From assembly GCF_013364215.1 (NCBI RefSeq), contig NZ_CP054923.1, positions 1,860,001 through 1,924,000 on the forward strand: a DNA stretch of 64,000 nucleotides, in the 5' to 3' direction. The notes beneath the pieces were generated by a model that was not told the DNA's origin, searched no databases, and saw nothing but the letters and a program-made list of their open reading frames with translations. This document shows, piece by piece, positions 52,660-61,363 of the stretch (position 1 is its first letter; each line of letters begins with the position of its first letter). Source of the stretch: Verrucosispora sp. NA02020. Its GTDB lineage: Bacteria > Actinomycetota > Actinomycetes > Mycobacteriales > Micromonosporaceae. The position numbers were made by a program, and so were the translations under genes.

Positions 52660-53442
52660 GTGGCAACAGACGAGCGCACCCGCTACTTCCGCCGGCTGGG
52701 CAAGCTTCGCCGCTCCGCCCGCCGGTGGAGCGTACTGGCCGGTGGGCTCGGCGGTGCCACCGTCATCCTGACCCCGTACGCCGGTATCGGCCTCGCCGAC
52801 GCCGCCTGGGCCGCCGCCGCAGGCGCCTCCACCGCCCTGGCCGCCTGGCGTTGGGTGGACCTGCGGGCACTGGCCGCCCAGCCCGCCCCGCCCGCGCTCG
52901 ACCCCGCCCAGGCCGCCGCCCGCAGTCGGGCCCGCCTGGTCGCGGCCGTGGAACGACTCCCGGTCGGTGCCGGCGTGGTGGCCGAGGTACGCCGCGCCCG
53001 GTCCCGTGGCGCCCTCCGGGGCACCAGCGCGGCCCAGCCGTGGGAACGACTGGACCGGGCGGCGTCGACCCTGGCGTCCATGGGCGGCCGGCTGACCGGC
53101 TTCGCCGAACCCGCCGTCGCCGAGGCCACCGCGGCCGAGCAGTCGCTGCGCGAGCTGGCGACCCGGGTGGCGAGCGTGGAACGTGCGGTACGCCTCGCGC
53201 CACCCGACGCGCGTCCCGCGCTGGCCGAGGCGCACGAGGCGCTGACCGGGCAGTTGGACGCCGGTGTGGGGGCGTACGAGCGGCTGGTGGTGGCCGCCGC
53301 CGGGTATCTGGCCGAGGAGTACCGGCCGAACAGCGAGCACCCTTCCGCGGCGCGGCTGACCGAGGCCACGGACATGCTGCACGGTTTCGCGTCGGCGCTC
53401 TCGGAGCTACGGGCCGTCGGCCGCCCCGCCACCACCACCTGA
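52660..53442 (+). CDS. pspM: PspM-like membrane protein of the Psp stress system
   Basis: 260 residues. Residues 26-65 hold two close hydrophobic spans (SVLAGGLGGATVILTPYAG and AWAAAAGASTALAAW), then a long helical cytosolic part (about 85-250). This is the layout of mycobacterial PspM (Rv2743c), which anchors PspA and ClgR control at the membrane. AAGGAGG lies 5 nt before GTG 52660, 23 bp after pspA, so they form one operon. Sequence conservation of PspM is low, so identity rests mainly on layout and position. Confidence 0.8.
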   Translation: MATDERTRYFRRLGKLRRSARRWSVLAGGLGGATVILTPYAGIGLADAAWAAAAGASTALAAWRWVDLRALAAQPAPPALDPAQAAARSRARLVAAVERLPVGAGVVAEVRRARSRGALRGTSAAQPWERLDRAASTLASMGGRLTGFAEPAVAEATAAEQSLRELATRVASVERAVRLAPPDARPALAEAHEALTGQLDAGVGAYERLVVAAAGYLAEEYRPNSEHPSAARLTEATDMLHGFASALSELRAVGRPATTT

Positions 53443-53479
53443 CGGCCGCACCTCCGGATCGACGTGCTCGGGACGTTGT

Positions 53480-54544
53480 CTACCCACTCTGCCCGGTGTC
53501 CTGTGGCAGGCAAGGGCGGACCGGTGCGGTCGAGGCGCGTACCACCAGCCGTGGGGTGAGCCGGACCGAGTGGTCCAGCGCGTCGCCGTCGGTGAGTGCC
53601 TCGACCAGCAGGGTCGCCGCCCGACGGCCGACGTCGAAGTAGGGGACCCGTACCGTGGTCAGCGCCGGGTCGACGCGGTCGGTCAGCGGCATGTCGTTGT
53701 AGCCGACCACGCTGATGTCCCCGGGGCAGCTCAGGCCGGCGGCGCGGATCGCGGCGTAGCAGCCGAGCGCCATCATGTCGTTGCCGGCCAGGACCGCGGT
53801 GGGTGGCTCGTCGTCGGCGAGCAGGGCGGCCAGTGCGCTCTCGCCGTCCCGTTCCGAGTAGCCCTCCCGGGCGACGACGTAGCCCTCGGGCACCGGTAGG
53901 CCCCGGTCGCGCATGATGTGCTGGAAGGCGACGTACCGTTCGTGCCCGGCCGAGGTCCAGAGGGGTACGCCGAGGTAGGCGATCCGTCGATGCCCGAGGC
54001 CGATCAGGTGGTCCAGCGCCTGTGCGACGCCGACCGATTCGTCGACCGTCGCCGACGGGACGGTGGTGGCGTCGACCTTGCGGGACATCATCACCACCGG
54101 CACTCCGGACGCGGTCAGCTCCACCGGCAGCGGCTGGTCCCGGCGGGCGGTGGCCAGGATGATGCCGGCGACCCGCCAGGAGAGCAGCATGCCGAGGCGT
54201 TTGGCCTCGGCCACCGGGTCGTTGTCGGTGTCGGCGAAGAGCGTGGTGTAACCGTGCCGGGCGAGCACCTGCTCGGCGCCGCGCACCAGCGGTGGCATGA
54301 CCGGGTTGGACATGTCGGGGATCAGCACGCCGATCGCCGCGCTGCGGTGGGTGCGCAGGCTCCGGGCCATCTGGTCGGGTACGTAGCCGAGTTCGGCGGC
54401 GGCCTGCCGGACCAGCGCCTCGGTGCGGGAGTTCACCGGCCGGCTCTTGGATCCGCTCAGTGCGCGCGAGGCGGTGGCCAGGTGCACGCCGGCGACCCGA
54501 GCCACGTCCCGCAACGTCGGCTGGGTGCCGTGGGTACCCGTCAC
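53480..54544 (-). CDS. LacI family transcriptional regulator
   Basis: 354 residues. N-terminal helix-turn-helix LRDVARVAGVHLATASRALSG with hinge helix QMARSLRTHRSAAIGVLIPD; then a periplasmic-binding-type sensor domain (60-340) with the family DVPVVM-like ASGVPVVMMSRK and VVGYNDMPLTDRVDPALTTVRVP. GTG 54544 is chosen because the helix-turn-helix starts about eight residues later. It begins 7 bp after the amidohydrolase stop, so it is probably transcribed with that gene. A likely target is the LacI-type operator in front of the ABC importer operon at 63709. Confidence 0.92.
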   Translation of the reverse strand: MTGTHGTQPTLRDVARVAGVHLATASRALSGSKSRPVNSRTEALVRQAAAELGYVPDQMARSLRTHRSAAIGVLIPDMSNPVMPPLVRGAEQVLARHGYTTLFADTDNDPVAEAKRLGMLLSWRVAGIILATARRDQPLPVELTASGVPVVMMSRKVDATTVPSATVDESVGVAQALDHLIGLGHRRIAYLGVPLWTSAGHERYVAFQHIMRDRGLPVPEGYVVAREGYSERDGESALAALLADDEPPTAVLAGNDMMALGCYAAIRAAGLSCPGDISVVGYNDMPLTDRVDPALTTVRVPYFDVGRRAATLLVEALTDGDALDHSVRLTPRLVVRASTAPVRPCLPQDTGQSG

Positions 54545-54551
54545 AGTCGTC

Positions 54552-55925
54552 TCAACCCCGTCCCGGATTCGTGTCGCCGGCACCCGGCCGACGGACGAAA
54601 TGTCCGCCACCGGGCTCCAGGATCTCACCATCGTGGACGATCGGTCGTCCCCGCAGCCAGGTGGCGTGCAGCCGGCCCCGCAGGGTTCGTCCGTGCAGCG
54701 GGCTCCACCCGACCTTCGACCGCATTGTCGCCTGGTCCACCCGCCAGCTACCGGCCGGGTCGAAGAGGACCAGATCGGCGTCGGACCCCGGCGTCAGCCG
54801 GCCCTTGTGGGGCAGCCCGAGGATGCGGGCCGGGGCGCCGGCCACCGCGTCGACCAGCCGCTGCGGAGTGAGGTCACCGTCGAGCATCGCCGCGTAGGCG
54901 AGCGGCAGGGACGTCTCCAGCGCCGGGTATCCCGGCGATGCCGCCCAGGCGTCGTCGCGGCCCCGGTCCTTCTCGGCCCGGGTGTGCGGCGCGTGGTCGG
55001 TGGCGACGGCGTCGACCACCCCGTCGGCGAGGGCGCTGAGCCACCGCCGCCGGGCCGTCGCCGAGAAGACCGTCGGCAGCACGTAGACCCCCTGCGTCAC
55101 CAGGTCCTCCTCCTCGCTCAGGGCCGGGAAGCAGGTCTCCGCCGTCAGTCCGGGATGCCCGGCCCGTGCGCGGGCGAAGAGGTCCAGGGCGTCGAGCCCG
55201 TACGCGCTGAGGTGGGCCAGGTGCACCCGCTGTCCGGTGGCGGTGGCGAGGTCGAGGACGGTCCGCAGGCCGGACAGGTTGCCGGGTCCCCGGGTGACCT
55301 CGAGGACGGCGGCCGGGTCGCGCCGCCCGGCGGCGATGAGCCGGTCCCGGTGGGCGTCGCTGGCCTGCTGGTCGCCGACGTGCACCGCGACCGCCCAGCC
55401 GAGCCGGCCGGAGACCTCCAGCACCCGGGCGACGGCGGCCGCGTCGGCGGAGTAGAGCTCCTCGAAGCCGGGGGCGGTGGCCATGTAGATCTTGACGCCG
55501 ATCGCCCCGGCGTCCGCCATCGCGGCGAGCGCGGCCGGGTCGGTGCCGCCGGCCCAGAGCGCGAAGTCCACCGTGGCGCGTCCACTCCAGGAGGTGATCT
55601 TCTCCCGGTAGCGCGCGACCGAGGTGACCTGCGGCTGGGTGCTCGGCATGTCGCAGACCAGGGCGGTGCCGCCGGCCGCTGCGGCGGCCGTGCCGGTCTC
55701 CACCGTCTCCTTGTGGGTCTGTCCCGGATCACGCAGGTGCACGTGCAGGTCGATGGCGCCCGGCAGGACGTCGAGGCCGTCGACGTCGACGATCGTGCCG
55801 GCGTCGACGGTGCCGACCGGCTCAACCGCCCGGACCCGCTCACCGGCGACCACCAGGTCGACCACAGTCGGCGTGGCGTCGGCGGTGAGCAGCCGTCCGC
55901 CCCGCAGCACGGTGAGTTCCCGCAC
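54552..55925 (-). CDS. Dihydroorotase/allantoinase-type amidohydrolase
   Basis: 457 residues. A metal-dependent cyclic amidohydrolase: HxH in DLHVHLRDPGQTHKE near residue 60, the carboxylated Lys in GVKIYM near 145, His in AVHVGD and LAHLS, and the Asp in ATDHAPHT near 300. DHOase-like features are DPGQTHKET and TDHAPH. The catabolic neighbours suggest a hydantoin-, ureide- or cyclic-imide-opening role rather than pyrimidine synthesis. GTG 55925 is preferred; ATG 55970 would run into the divergent SDR gene. The protein is complete. Confidence 0.85.
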   Translation of the reverse strand: MRELTVLRGGRLLTADATPTVVDLVVAGERVRAVEPVGTVDAGTIVDVDGLDVLPGAIDLHVHLRDPGQTHKETVETGTAAAAAGGTALVCDMPSTQPQVTSVARYREKITSWSGRATVDFALWAGGTDPAALAAMADAGAIGVKIYMATAPGFEELYSADAAAVARVLEVSGRLGWAVAVHVGDQQASDAHRDRLIAAGRRDPAAVLEVTRGPGNLSGLRTVLDLATATGQRVHLAHLSAYGLDALDLFARARAGHPGLTAETCFPALSEEEDLVTQGVYVLPTVFSATARRRWLSALADGVVDAVATDHAPHTRAEKDRGRDDAWAASPGYPALETSLPLAYAAMLDGDLTPQRLVDAVAGAPARILGLPHKGRLTPGSDADLVLFDPAGSWRVDQATMRSKVGWSPLHGRTLRGRLHATWLRGRPIVHDGEILEPGGGHFVRRPGAGDTNPGRG

Positions 55926-55960
55926 TTCACCACGGTGACCTGCGTTGATAGCGTCGCCGA

Positions 55961-56740
55961 ATGACGTCATCCGAGAATCCTTCCGATTTCGGTGGGGGGC
56001 GCGTCCCGGCCACCGTGCTGGTCACCGGCGCCGCCTCCGGTATCGGACTGGCCTGTGCCCGTCGCCTCACCGCCGAGGGCCACCGGGTGGCGCTCGTGGA
56101 CCGGGACGGCGACGGACTCGCTGCCGCGTCGCGGGCCTGCGGTACGCGGGGCGTGAGCGTCCACCAGGCCGACCTGACCGATCCGGCCCGGGTGACGGCG
56201 GTCGTCGCCGAGGCGCTCGCCGCCCACGGCGACCTCTCCGGTGTGGTCAACGCCGCCGGTGCGGTCCGCGCCGGCTCGGTGGTGGACACCACCGACGAGG
56301 ACTGGCGGTGGAACCTGGACACCAACGTGTCGACCGCCTTCCACGTCTGCCGCGCGGTGCTGCCGCACCTGGTGGCGCGCGGCGGCGGCGCCGTGGTCAC
56401 CGTCGCCTCGCTGACCGCGCTGCGCCCCATCCCGCAGCGCGCCGGCTACGCCGCCGCGAAGGGGGCTGTCATCGCGTTCACCCGGCAGCTCGCGCTGGAG
56501 TACGGCCCGTACGGCGTCACCGCCAACACCGTCTGCCCGGGAGCGATCCGTACCCCGCTGCTCGCCGCCCGGCTCGACCGGGAGCCGGCCGTGGAGGCCG
56601 AGTTGACCGCCCGGGTGCCGTTGCGCCGGGTCGGCGAGCCGGCGGAGCTGGCCGGTCTGGTGCACCTGCTGGTCACCGGCGGCTGCGACTACCTCACCGG
56701 TCAGACGCTGACGGTCGACGGCGGGCTGAGCCTCGTCTGA
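55961..56740 (+). CDS. SDR family oxidoreductase
   Basis: 259 residues. VTGAASGIGLACA near residue 20, VDRDGD (acidic, favouring NAD), NAAGAV near 90, catalytic Ser in VASLTAL and Tyr/Lys in YAAAKGAV near 165. It is divergent from the amidohydrolase and converges on the iron-ADH-like gene with 5 bp between stops. No ribosome binding site precedes ATG 55961, so it may be leaderless. Probably one oxidoreduction step of the locus; the substrate is unknown. Confidence 0.9.
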   Translation: MTSSENPSDFGGGRVPATVLVTGAASGIGLACARRLTAEGHRVALVDRDGDGLAAASRACGTRGVSVHQADLTDPARVTAVVAEALAAHGDLSGVVNAAGAVRAGSVVDTTDEDWRWNLDTNVSTAFHVCRAVLPHLVARGGGAVVTVASLTALRPIPQRAGYAAAKGAVIAFTRQLALEYGPYGVTANTVCPGAIRTPLLAARLDREPAVEAELTARVPLRRVGEPAELAGLVHLLVTGGCDYLTGQTLTVDGGLSLV

Positions 56741-56745
56741 GCCGT

Positions 56746-57804
56746 TCACGGCCCCGCCCAGGCGCGGCGCAGCAGCTCGGTCAGCGTCGCCTCGTCGACC
56801 GGCCCGGGCAGCCACGGCATCCCGGAGCTGCGCATCGCGGCGGGGACCGCGGCGCGGACCTGCTCCCACGAGAAGCCGGCGGCGCACAGGGTCCGGGGGA
56901 CTCCGGCGAGGTCGGCGAGGTCGGTCAGCCGCGCGGCGACGGCGTCCGCGCGGGGCGAGGTGCCGAGGGGACCGGCCACCGCCCGCCAGTCGACCCGGTC
57001 CCCCCAGTACGCGACGACGTGTGGCGCGAGCAGCACGTTGACCGCGTCGTGGGTGCGGCCGGCGTGGGCGCCGAGCGGTGATGCGGCGGCGTGGGCCAGT
57101 CCGAGTCCGGTGGCGGCGAACGCCTCGGTCACCAGCCCGGCGCCGACCACTCCGGCCAGGTCGTCGTTCGGCGCGTCCCGGCACAGCGCGGACAGGCCGG
57201 CGGCGGCGAGTGCCCGCCCCCACTCCTGGGTGCGCCGGCTCAGCAGCACCTCGACGGCGTGCACGATGGAGTCGGCGCGGTGCAGGTGGCGTACCCGTTG
57301 CGGTCGGCGGGAGAGCGCGGCGGCGTCGAGGAGCACCCCGGCGTCACCGAGGGCCGGGTCCGGTCGGCTCACCCGGCTACCGTCCCGGCCGTAGAGGCTG
57401 GTGAAGGGGGCGAAGGCTCGCCAGGGCTCACCGCCGACCGGTGCCAGCAGCAGCTCCGGCCCGGCGGTGCCGAGTCGCCACGCCTGCTTGGCGACGTCCA
57501 GGGTCGAGCCGTCGCCGACCGCCACCAGCCGTTCGGGGCGGTTCCGGTCGAGTCGGACGGCGAGCGCCTCGGCGTCGGCGAGCCGGGGCGGGTATGCGAC
57601 CCGGACCACGTCGCCGGGGGTGCCCGCCGTCGCGGCGACGTCCCCGCCGGCCGGATCGAGCAGGGCGAGGTCGCCGGGGCCGAGGGTGAGCGTGCCGGTG
57701 TGGATCACGCCTCGGAACGCGACCCGGTGTTCCCCGGTCGACGGGGTGAGGTGCGGGCCGGCGTGGGGGACCTCCACGCCGGCCCGCGGGTCGACGCCGC
57801 TCAC
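56746..57804 (-). CDS. Iron-containing alcohol dehydrogenase-like protein
   Basis: 352 residues, like maleylacetate reductases and the shorter group III alcohol dehydrogenases. The nucleotide loop is GDGSTLDVAK near residue 98. Metal ligands Asp and His appear in ADSIVHAVE, and two more His in GLAHAAASPLGAH and GRTHDAVN. The second conserved His (family HxxxH in the first of these) is Ser. ATG 57804 overlaps the M24 stop by 4 bp, making this the last gene of the operon. Role unclear: reductase, or a catalytically shifted relative. Confidence 0.8.
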   Translation of the reverse strand: MSGVDPRAGVEVPHAGPHLTPSTGEHRVAFRGVIHTGTLTLGPGDLALLDPAGGDVAATAGTPGDVVRVAYPPRLADAEALAVRLDRNRPERLVAVGDGSTLDVAKQAWRLGTAGPELLLAPVGGEPWRAFAPFTSLYGRDGSRVSRPDPALGDAGVLLDAAALSRRPQRVRHLHRADSIVHAVEVLLSRRTQEWGRALAAAGLSALCRDAPNDDLAGVVGAGLVTEAFAATGLGLAHAAASPLGAHAGRTHDAVNVLLAPHVVAYWGDRVDWRAVAGPLGTSPRADAVAARLTDLADLAGVPRTLCAAGFSWEQVRAAVPAAMRSSGMPWLPGPVDEATLTELLRRAWAGP

Positions 57805-58856
57805 AGCTCGCGCAATCCCGGATCCGACGTGGTCAGCGGCGTGCAGCCGGTCTCGGTGACCAGCACCGCGTCCTCGATCCGGGTGCCGCCCACACCGGGT
57901 ACGTAGACCCCCGGCTCGATCATCACGACCATGCCGGCTTCGAGCACGGTGTCGTCGTGCGGCGAGAGCAGCGGCGGCTCGTGCTGGTCCAGGCCGATGC
58001 CGTGGCCCAGCGAGTGCTTGAAATAGCCGTCCAGGCCGTATCCGGCCAGCACCTCCCGGGCCACCGCGTCGACGGCGCTGGCCCGGACCCCGGCCCGGAC
58101 GGTCGCCATCGCCCTGCCGTGTGCCTCCCGGACGGCCGAGTGCAGCCGGTGGAACGCGGCCGGTGCCGGTCCGAGGTGGAAGGTGCGGGTGATGTCGGCC
58201 CGGTACCCGCGCACCACCGGCGAGAGGTCCACCACCACGGGTTCGCCGGCCCGCATCACCCGGTCGGAGGCGGCACCGTGCGGCAGGGTCGAGCGCTCTC
58301 CCGAGGAGACCAGGATCGGGGCGGCGCTGCGCTCGGCGCCGAGGTGGCGCTGGGCGTACTCGATCTCACCGGCGATCTCGTTCTCCGCGCGGCCGGGCCG
58401 CAGCCACTCCGGTAGCCGGGCGACGAGCGTCTCGGCGAGTTCCGCCGCGTCGCGGAGGGCGCGCAACTCGTCGGTGTCCTTGACCGCGCGCAGCCGCTCG
58501 ACGAGCCCCGCGCAGTCGACCGTCGCGCCCGGCTCGGGGAGGGAGAGGTACTGCTCGGCGGTGAGGTTGCGGGGGTCGATACCGATCCGGCCCTGGTCGG
58601 CGCGCAACCGGTCGAGCATCGTGGCCCAGAGCCGGGGTGGGGCGCAGCCGCCGTCGACCGTGATGTCCTCGGCCTGCTGCGCCGCCTGGGCCGCGTAGCG
58701 GAAGTCGACCACCAGCACCGGCTCGGGGCCGAGCAGCAGCACTCCGGCGGTGCCGGTGAAGCCGGTGAGGTACCGCACGTGGGTGATCTTCGAGACCAGC
58801 AGGGTGTCGACACCGCGTGCGGCCATCTCCCGCAGCGCGGCGCGGCGGCGGTTCAC
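57801..58856 (-). CDS. M24 family hydrolase (Xaa-Pro peptidase/creatinase fold)
   Basis: 351 residues. The N-terminal creatinase-type domain (1-120) has LLVSKITHVRYLTGFTGTAG; the pita-bread domain has Asp pair in VVDLSPVVRGYRADITRTF, His in SLGHGIGLDQHE, Glu in MIEPGVYVPG and Glu in GGTRIEDAVLV, so a full dinuclear site. It could be a prolidase-like peptidase, a creatinase, or an ectoine-hydrolase relative; the metal ligands favour a true metallo-hydrolase. GTG 58856 overlaps the SDR stop (GTGA). Confidence 0.87.
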   Translation of the reverse strand: MNRRRAALREMAARGVDTLLVSKITHVRYLTGFTGTAGVLLLGPEPVLVVDFRYAAQAAQQAEDITVDGGCAPPRLWATMLDRLRADQGRIGIDPRNLTAEQYLSLPEPGATVDCAGLVERLRAVKDTDELRALRDAAELAETLVARLPEWLRPGRAENEIAGEIEYAQRHLGAERSAAPILVSSGERSTLPHGAASDRVMRAGEPVVVDLSPVVRGYRADITRTFHLGPAPAAFHRLHSAVREAHGRAMATVRAGVRASAVDAVAREVLAGYGLDGYFKHSLGHGIGLDQHEPPLLSPHDDTVLEAGMVVMIEPGVYVPGVGGTRIEDAVLVTETGCTPLTTSDPGLREL

Positions 58857-59644
58857 GTGTTCCAAGAGGGTCCTCCCGCGGTGTATCCGCCGTCGACGAC
58901 GAGCGTCGCGCCGGTGATGGTCGCCGCCCGGGACGAGCAGACGAAGGCGATGGTCTCGGCGATCTCCTCCGGTTCGGAGAGACGCCCGATCGGCTGGAGG
59001 GCGGCGTGCGCCCGTTCGGCGGCGGCCGGGTCGGCGGCTCGGGCGTACCCCTGGCGGACCAGGTCGGTGCGGGTGGCGCCGGGGCAGACCGGGACGACCC
59101 GGATGCCGTCGGCGGCGCACTCCACGGCGAGGGTGCGGGCCAGTCCGAGCACCCCGGCCTTGGCCGCCGCGTACGCGCTCCGGCCGGGAAGCCCGACCAG
59201 CGCGGTGGTGGAGGAGACCGGCACGATCACCCCGCCGCCCCGGCGACGCAGTCGGGGTACGGCGGCCCGGCACCACCAGAAGGTTCCGGTGAGGTTGGTC
59301 GCCAGGGTGTCGGCCCAGATCTCGTCGGTGGTCTGGTCGATCGGGTCGATCCGACCGATGCCGGCGCAGGTGACCAGGGTGTCGAAGCCGCCGAAGCGGT
59401 CCTCGACGGCTGCCGCCGCCCGCTCGGTGGCGGCCGGGTCGCGGACGTCGGCGTCGAGGGTGAGCACCGGATGGTCGGCGTCCCGCAACTCGGCGGCGAG
59501 TGCCTCCAGGGCCGGACCGGAGCGGTCGACCAGGGCGAGGTGGTGGCCGTCGCGGGCCAGCCGGCGGGCGACGGCGGCACCGATGCCGCCGGCCGCACCG
59601 GTGATCACGGTGACGGTGGGTTCCGTCCGGTCTCGTGTGCTCAT
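58853..59644 (-). CDS. SDR family oxidoreductase
   Basis: 263 residues. Nucleotide loop ITGAAGGIGAAVA near residue 15, VDRSG (NAD-type acidic residue), CAGIGR near 92, catalytic Ser in VSSTTAL and Tyr/Lys in YAAAKAGV near 160. It differs from the other SDR of this locus (about the same fold, different loops), so they probably catalyse separate steps. The start overlaps the permease stop and its stop overlaps the M24 start, so it is translated as part of the transporter operon. Confidence 0.91.
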   Translation of the reverse strand: MSTRDRTEPTVTVITGAAGGIGAAVARRLARDGHHLALVDRSGPALEALAAELRDADHPVLTLDADVRDPAATERAAAAVEDRFGGFDTLVTCAGIGRIDPIDQTTDEIWADTLATNLTGTFWWCRAAVPRLRRRGGGVIVPVSSTTALVGLPGRSAYAAAKAGVLGLARTLAVECAADGIRVVPVCPGATRTDLVRQGYARAADPAAAERAHAALQPIGRLSEPEEIAETIAFVCSSRAATITGATLVVDGGYTAGGPSWNT

Positions 59645-60453
59645 CGGCGGCGTTCCCTCCCTGAGTGCAGGCCCGAGACCGCCGAGGTGCCGGCCGTCGC
59701 CATCACGACGGCGACCAGGGCGAACGTCGCGCCGATCAGGATCGTGGAGAGCGCGGCGAGCGTGGGGTCCTGATAGCGCTGCAGGTACTGGTACATCGAC
59801 ACGGGCAGGGTGAGCTGGTCGGGGGAGACCACGAAGACCGTGGCGTCCACCTCGTCGAAGCTGATCATGAAACAGAGCACGTACGCGGCGAGCAGCGATC
59901 GGCGTAGCTGGGGCAGGGTCGCCGAGACGAAGGCCCGCACCGGCCCGGCGCCCAGGTCCCGGGCCGCCTGCTCGTAGACCAGGGGAATCCGCACCAGGGC
60001 CCCGCCGACGATGTTGACGGTGAAGGGGAGCAGGAGCACCAGGTGCAGGCCGACCAACGCGCCGTCGCTGCCGTAGAAGCCGGCCTGCAGGAAGAGGATG
60101 AACGCGCCGAGCCCGATCGCGACCTTCGGCACGATCAGGGGAGCGAGCAGCAGCGACTCGACCAGACCCCGGCCGGGGTAACGGAACCGGGTCAGCGAGA
60201 CCGCGGCGGCGGTGCCGGCGGCCACCGCCGCCAGGGCGGCGACGGCGGCGATGCCGAGGCTGCGCAGCGCGGCCCGCCCGAAGCCGTCCTGCTCGGCGAG
60301 GCGTTCGTACCAGCGCAACGACCAGCCCGGCGGCGGCCAGGCACCGTAGCCGGAGTCGTTGAAGGAGTTGACCACGACGAAGACCAGCGGGGTGACCAGG
60401 AAGGCCAGCCCGAGCAGGAGCGCGGTGAGGGTGAAGGCCCGGTTGCGGTTCAT
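59641..60453 (-). CDS. ABC transporter permease (PotC type)
   Basis: 270 residues with six spans. The cytoplasmic EAA loop is present as YEQAARDLGAGPVRAFVSATLPQLRRS near residue 160. This is the PotC-side permease of a polyamine/opine/2-aminoethylphosphonate-type importer. Start and stop both overlap neighbours by 4 bp. It pairs with the upstream permease to form the channel. Confidence 0.93.
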   Translation of the reverse strand: MNRNRAFTLTALLLGLAFLVTPLVFVVVNSFNDSGYGAWPPPGWSLRWYERLAEQDGFGRAALRSLGIAAVAALAAVAAGTAAAVSLTRFRYPGRGLVESLLLAPLIVPKVAIGLGAFILFLQAGFYGSDGALVGLHLVLLLPFTVNIVGGALVRIPLVYEQAARDLGAGPVRAFVSATLPQLRRSLLAAYVLCFMISFDEVDATVFVVSPDQLTLPVSMYQYLQRYQDPTLAALSTILIGATFALVAVVMATAGTSAVSGLHSGRERRR

Positions 60454-61358
60454 CCCCGCCTCCGTCCGGTCAGTCGGGCGGCGAGGCTGACGACACCGAC
60501 CAACGCGAGGGCGATGAACAGCAGCGCGTACGACTGCACGGCCGCCATCGGCCAGTCGACCGCACCGACGTTGGTGTAGACCAGCCCACTGAGCACCTGC
60601 ACCCGGCCGCCACCGAGCAGGGCCGGGGTGGCGAACGCGCTGATGGTCAACGCGAAGCAGAGCTGGAGGCTGAGCACCACCCCGTACCGGGTCAGCGGGA
60701 AGGTGACCCGCCAGAAGACCTGGTGCCGGTTGGCGCCGAGATCGTGGGCGGCCGCGACGGCCGAGGCCGGCACCTGGGCGACGACGCCGAGCAGTGGGAA
60801 GACGGCGAAGGGCAGCAGGACGTGGACCATGGCGATCACCACTGCGGGGAAGCCGTACATCATCCGCAGCGGTGCCTCGATCAGCCCGATGTCGACCAGG
60901 AAGCGGTTGACCACCCCGCCGTCGCCGAGCAGCACGTTCCAGCCGTACGCCCGCACCACCACGCTGGTCAGCAGCGGCGAGAAGATGAGGAAGACGGCGA
61001 CGGCACGCAGTGCCGCGCTGCGCATCCGGTGCAGTGCCAACGCCATCGGATAGGCGAGCGCCACCGCCAGCACCGCGCAGACCACGCCGAGGGTGACCGT
61101 GTCACCCAGGACCCGCCAGGTGTACGGGTCGTCGGCGAACCGGCGGACGTTGTCCAGGGTGACCCCGGTGCCGATGCGCCCGGCGGAGTACGGACGCAGG
61201 CCGAGTTCGGCGAGCTGGGCAAGGCTGCCCAGGAAGATGACGGTGAGCGGGACGAGAGCGGGCAGGACCAGGAGGTAGCGGGGTGCGGCGCGGCGCATCC
61301 GCTGCCTCCTGGCCGGTGCGGCGGCCCGGTCCGGCGCGGTCGGGGTGGACTGGACCAT
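60450..61358 (-). CDS. ABC transporter permease (PotB type)
   Basis: 302 residues: a 25-residue polar start, then six spans. The EAA loop is VAAAHDLGANRHQVFWRVTFPL near residue 205. A large first outer loop (PYSAGRIGTGVTLDNVRRFADDPYTWRV) is typical of PotB proteins. ATG 61358 lies 5 bp after the binding-protein stop, and the stop overlaps PotC. Confidence 0.93.
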   Translation of the reverse strand: MVQSTPTAPDRAAAPARRQRMRRAAPRYLLVLPALVPLTVIFLGSLAQLAELGLRPYSAGRIGTGVTLDNVRRFADDPYTWRVLGDTVTLGVVCAVLAVALAYPMALALHRMRSAALRAVAVFLIFSPLLTSVVVRAYGWNVLLGDGGVVNRFLVDIGLIEAPLRMMYGFPAVVIAMVHVLLPFAVFPLLGVVAQVPASAVAAAHDLGANRHQVFWRVTFPLTRYGVVLSLQLCFALTISAFATPALLGGGRVQVLSGLVYTNVGAVDWPMAAVQSYALLFIALALVGVVSLAARLTGRRRG

Positions 61359-61363
61359 GCCGG

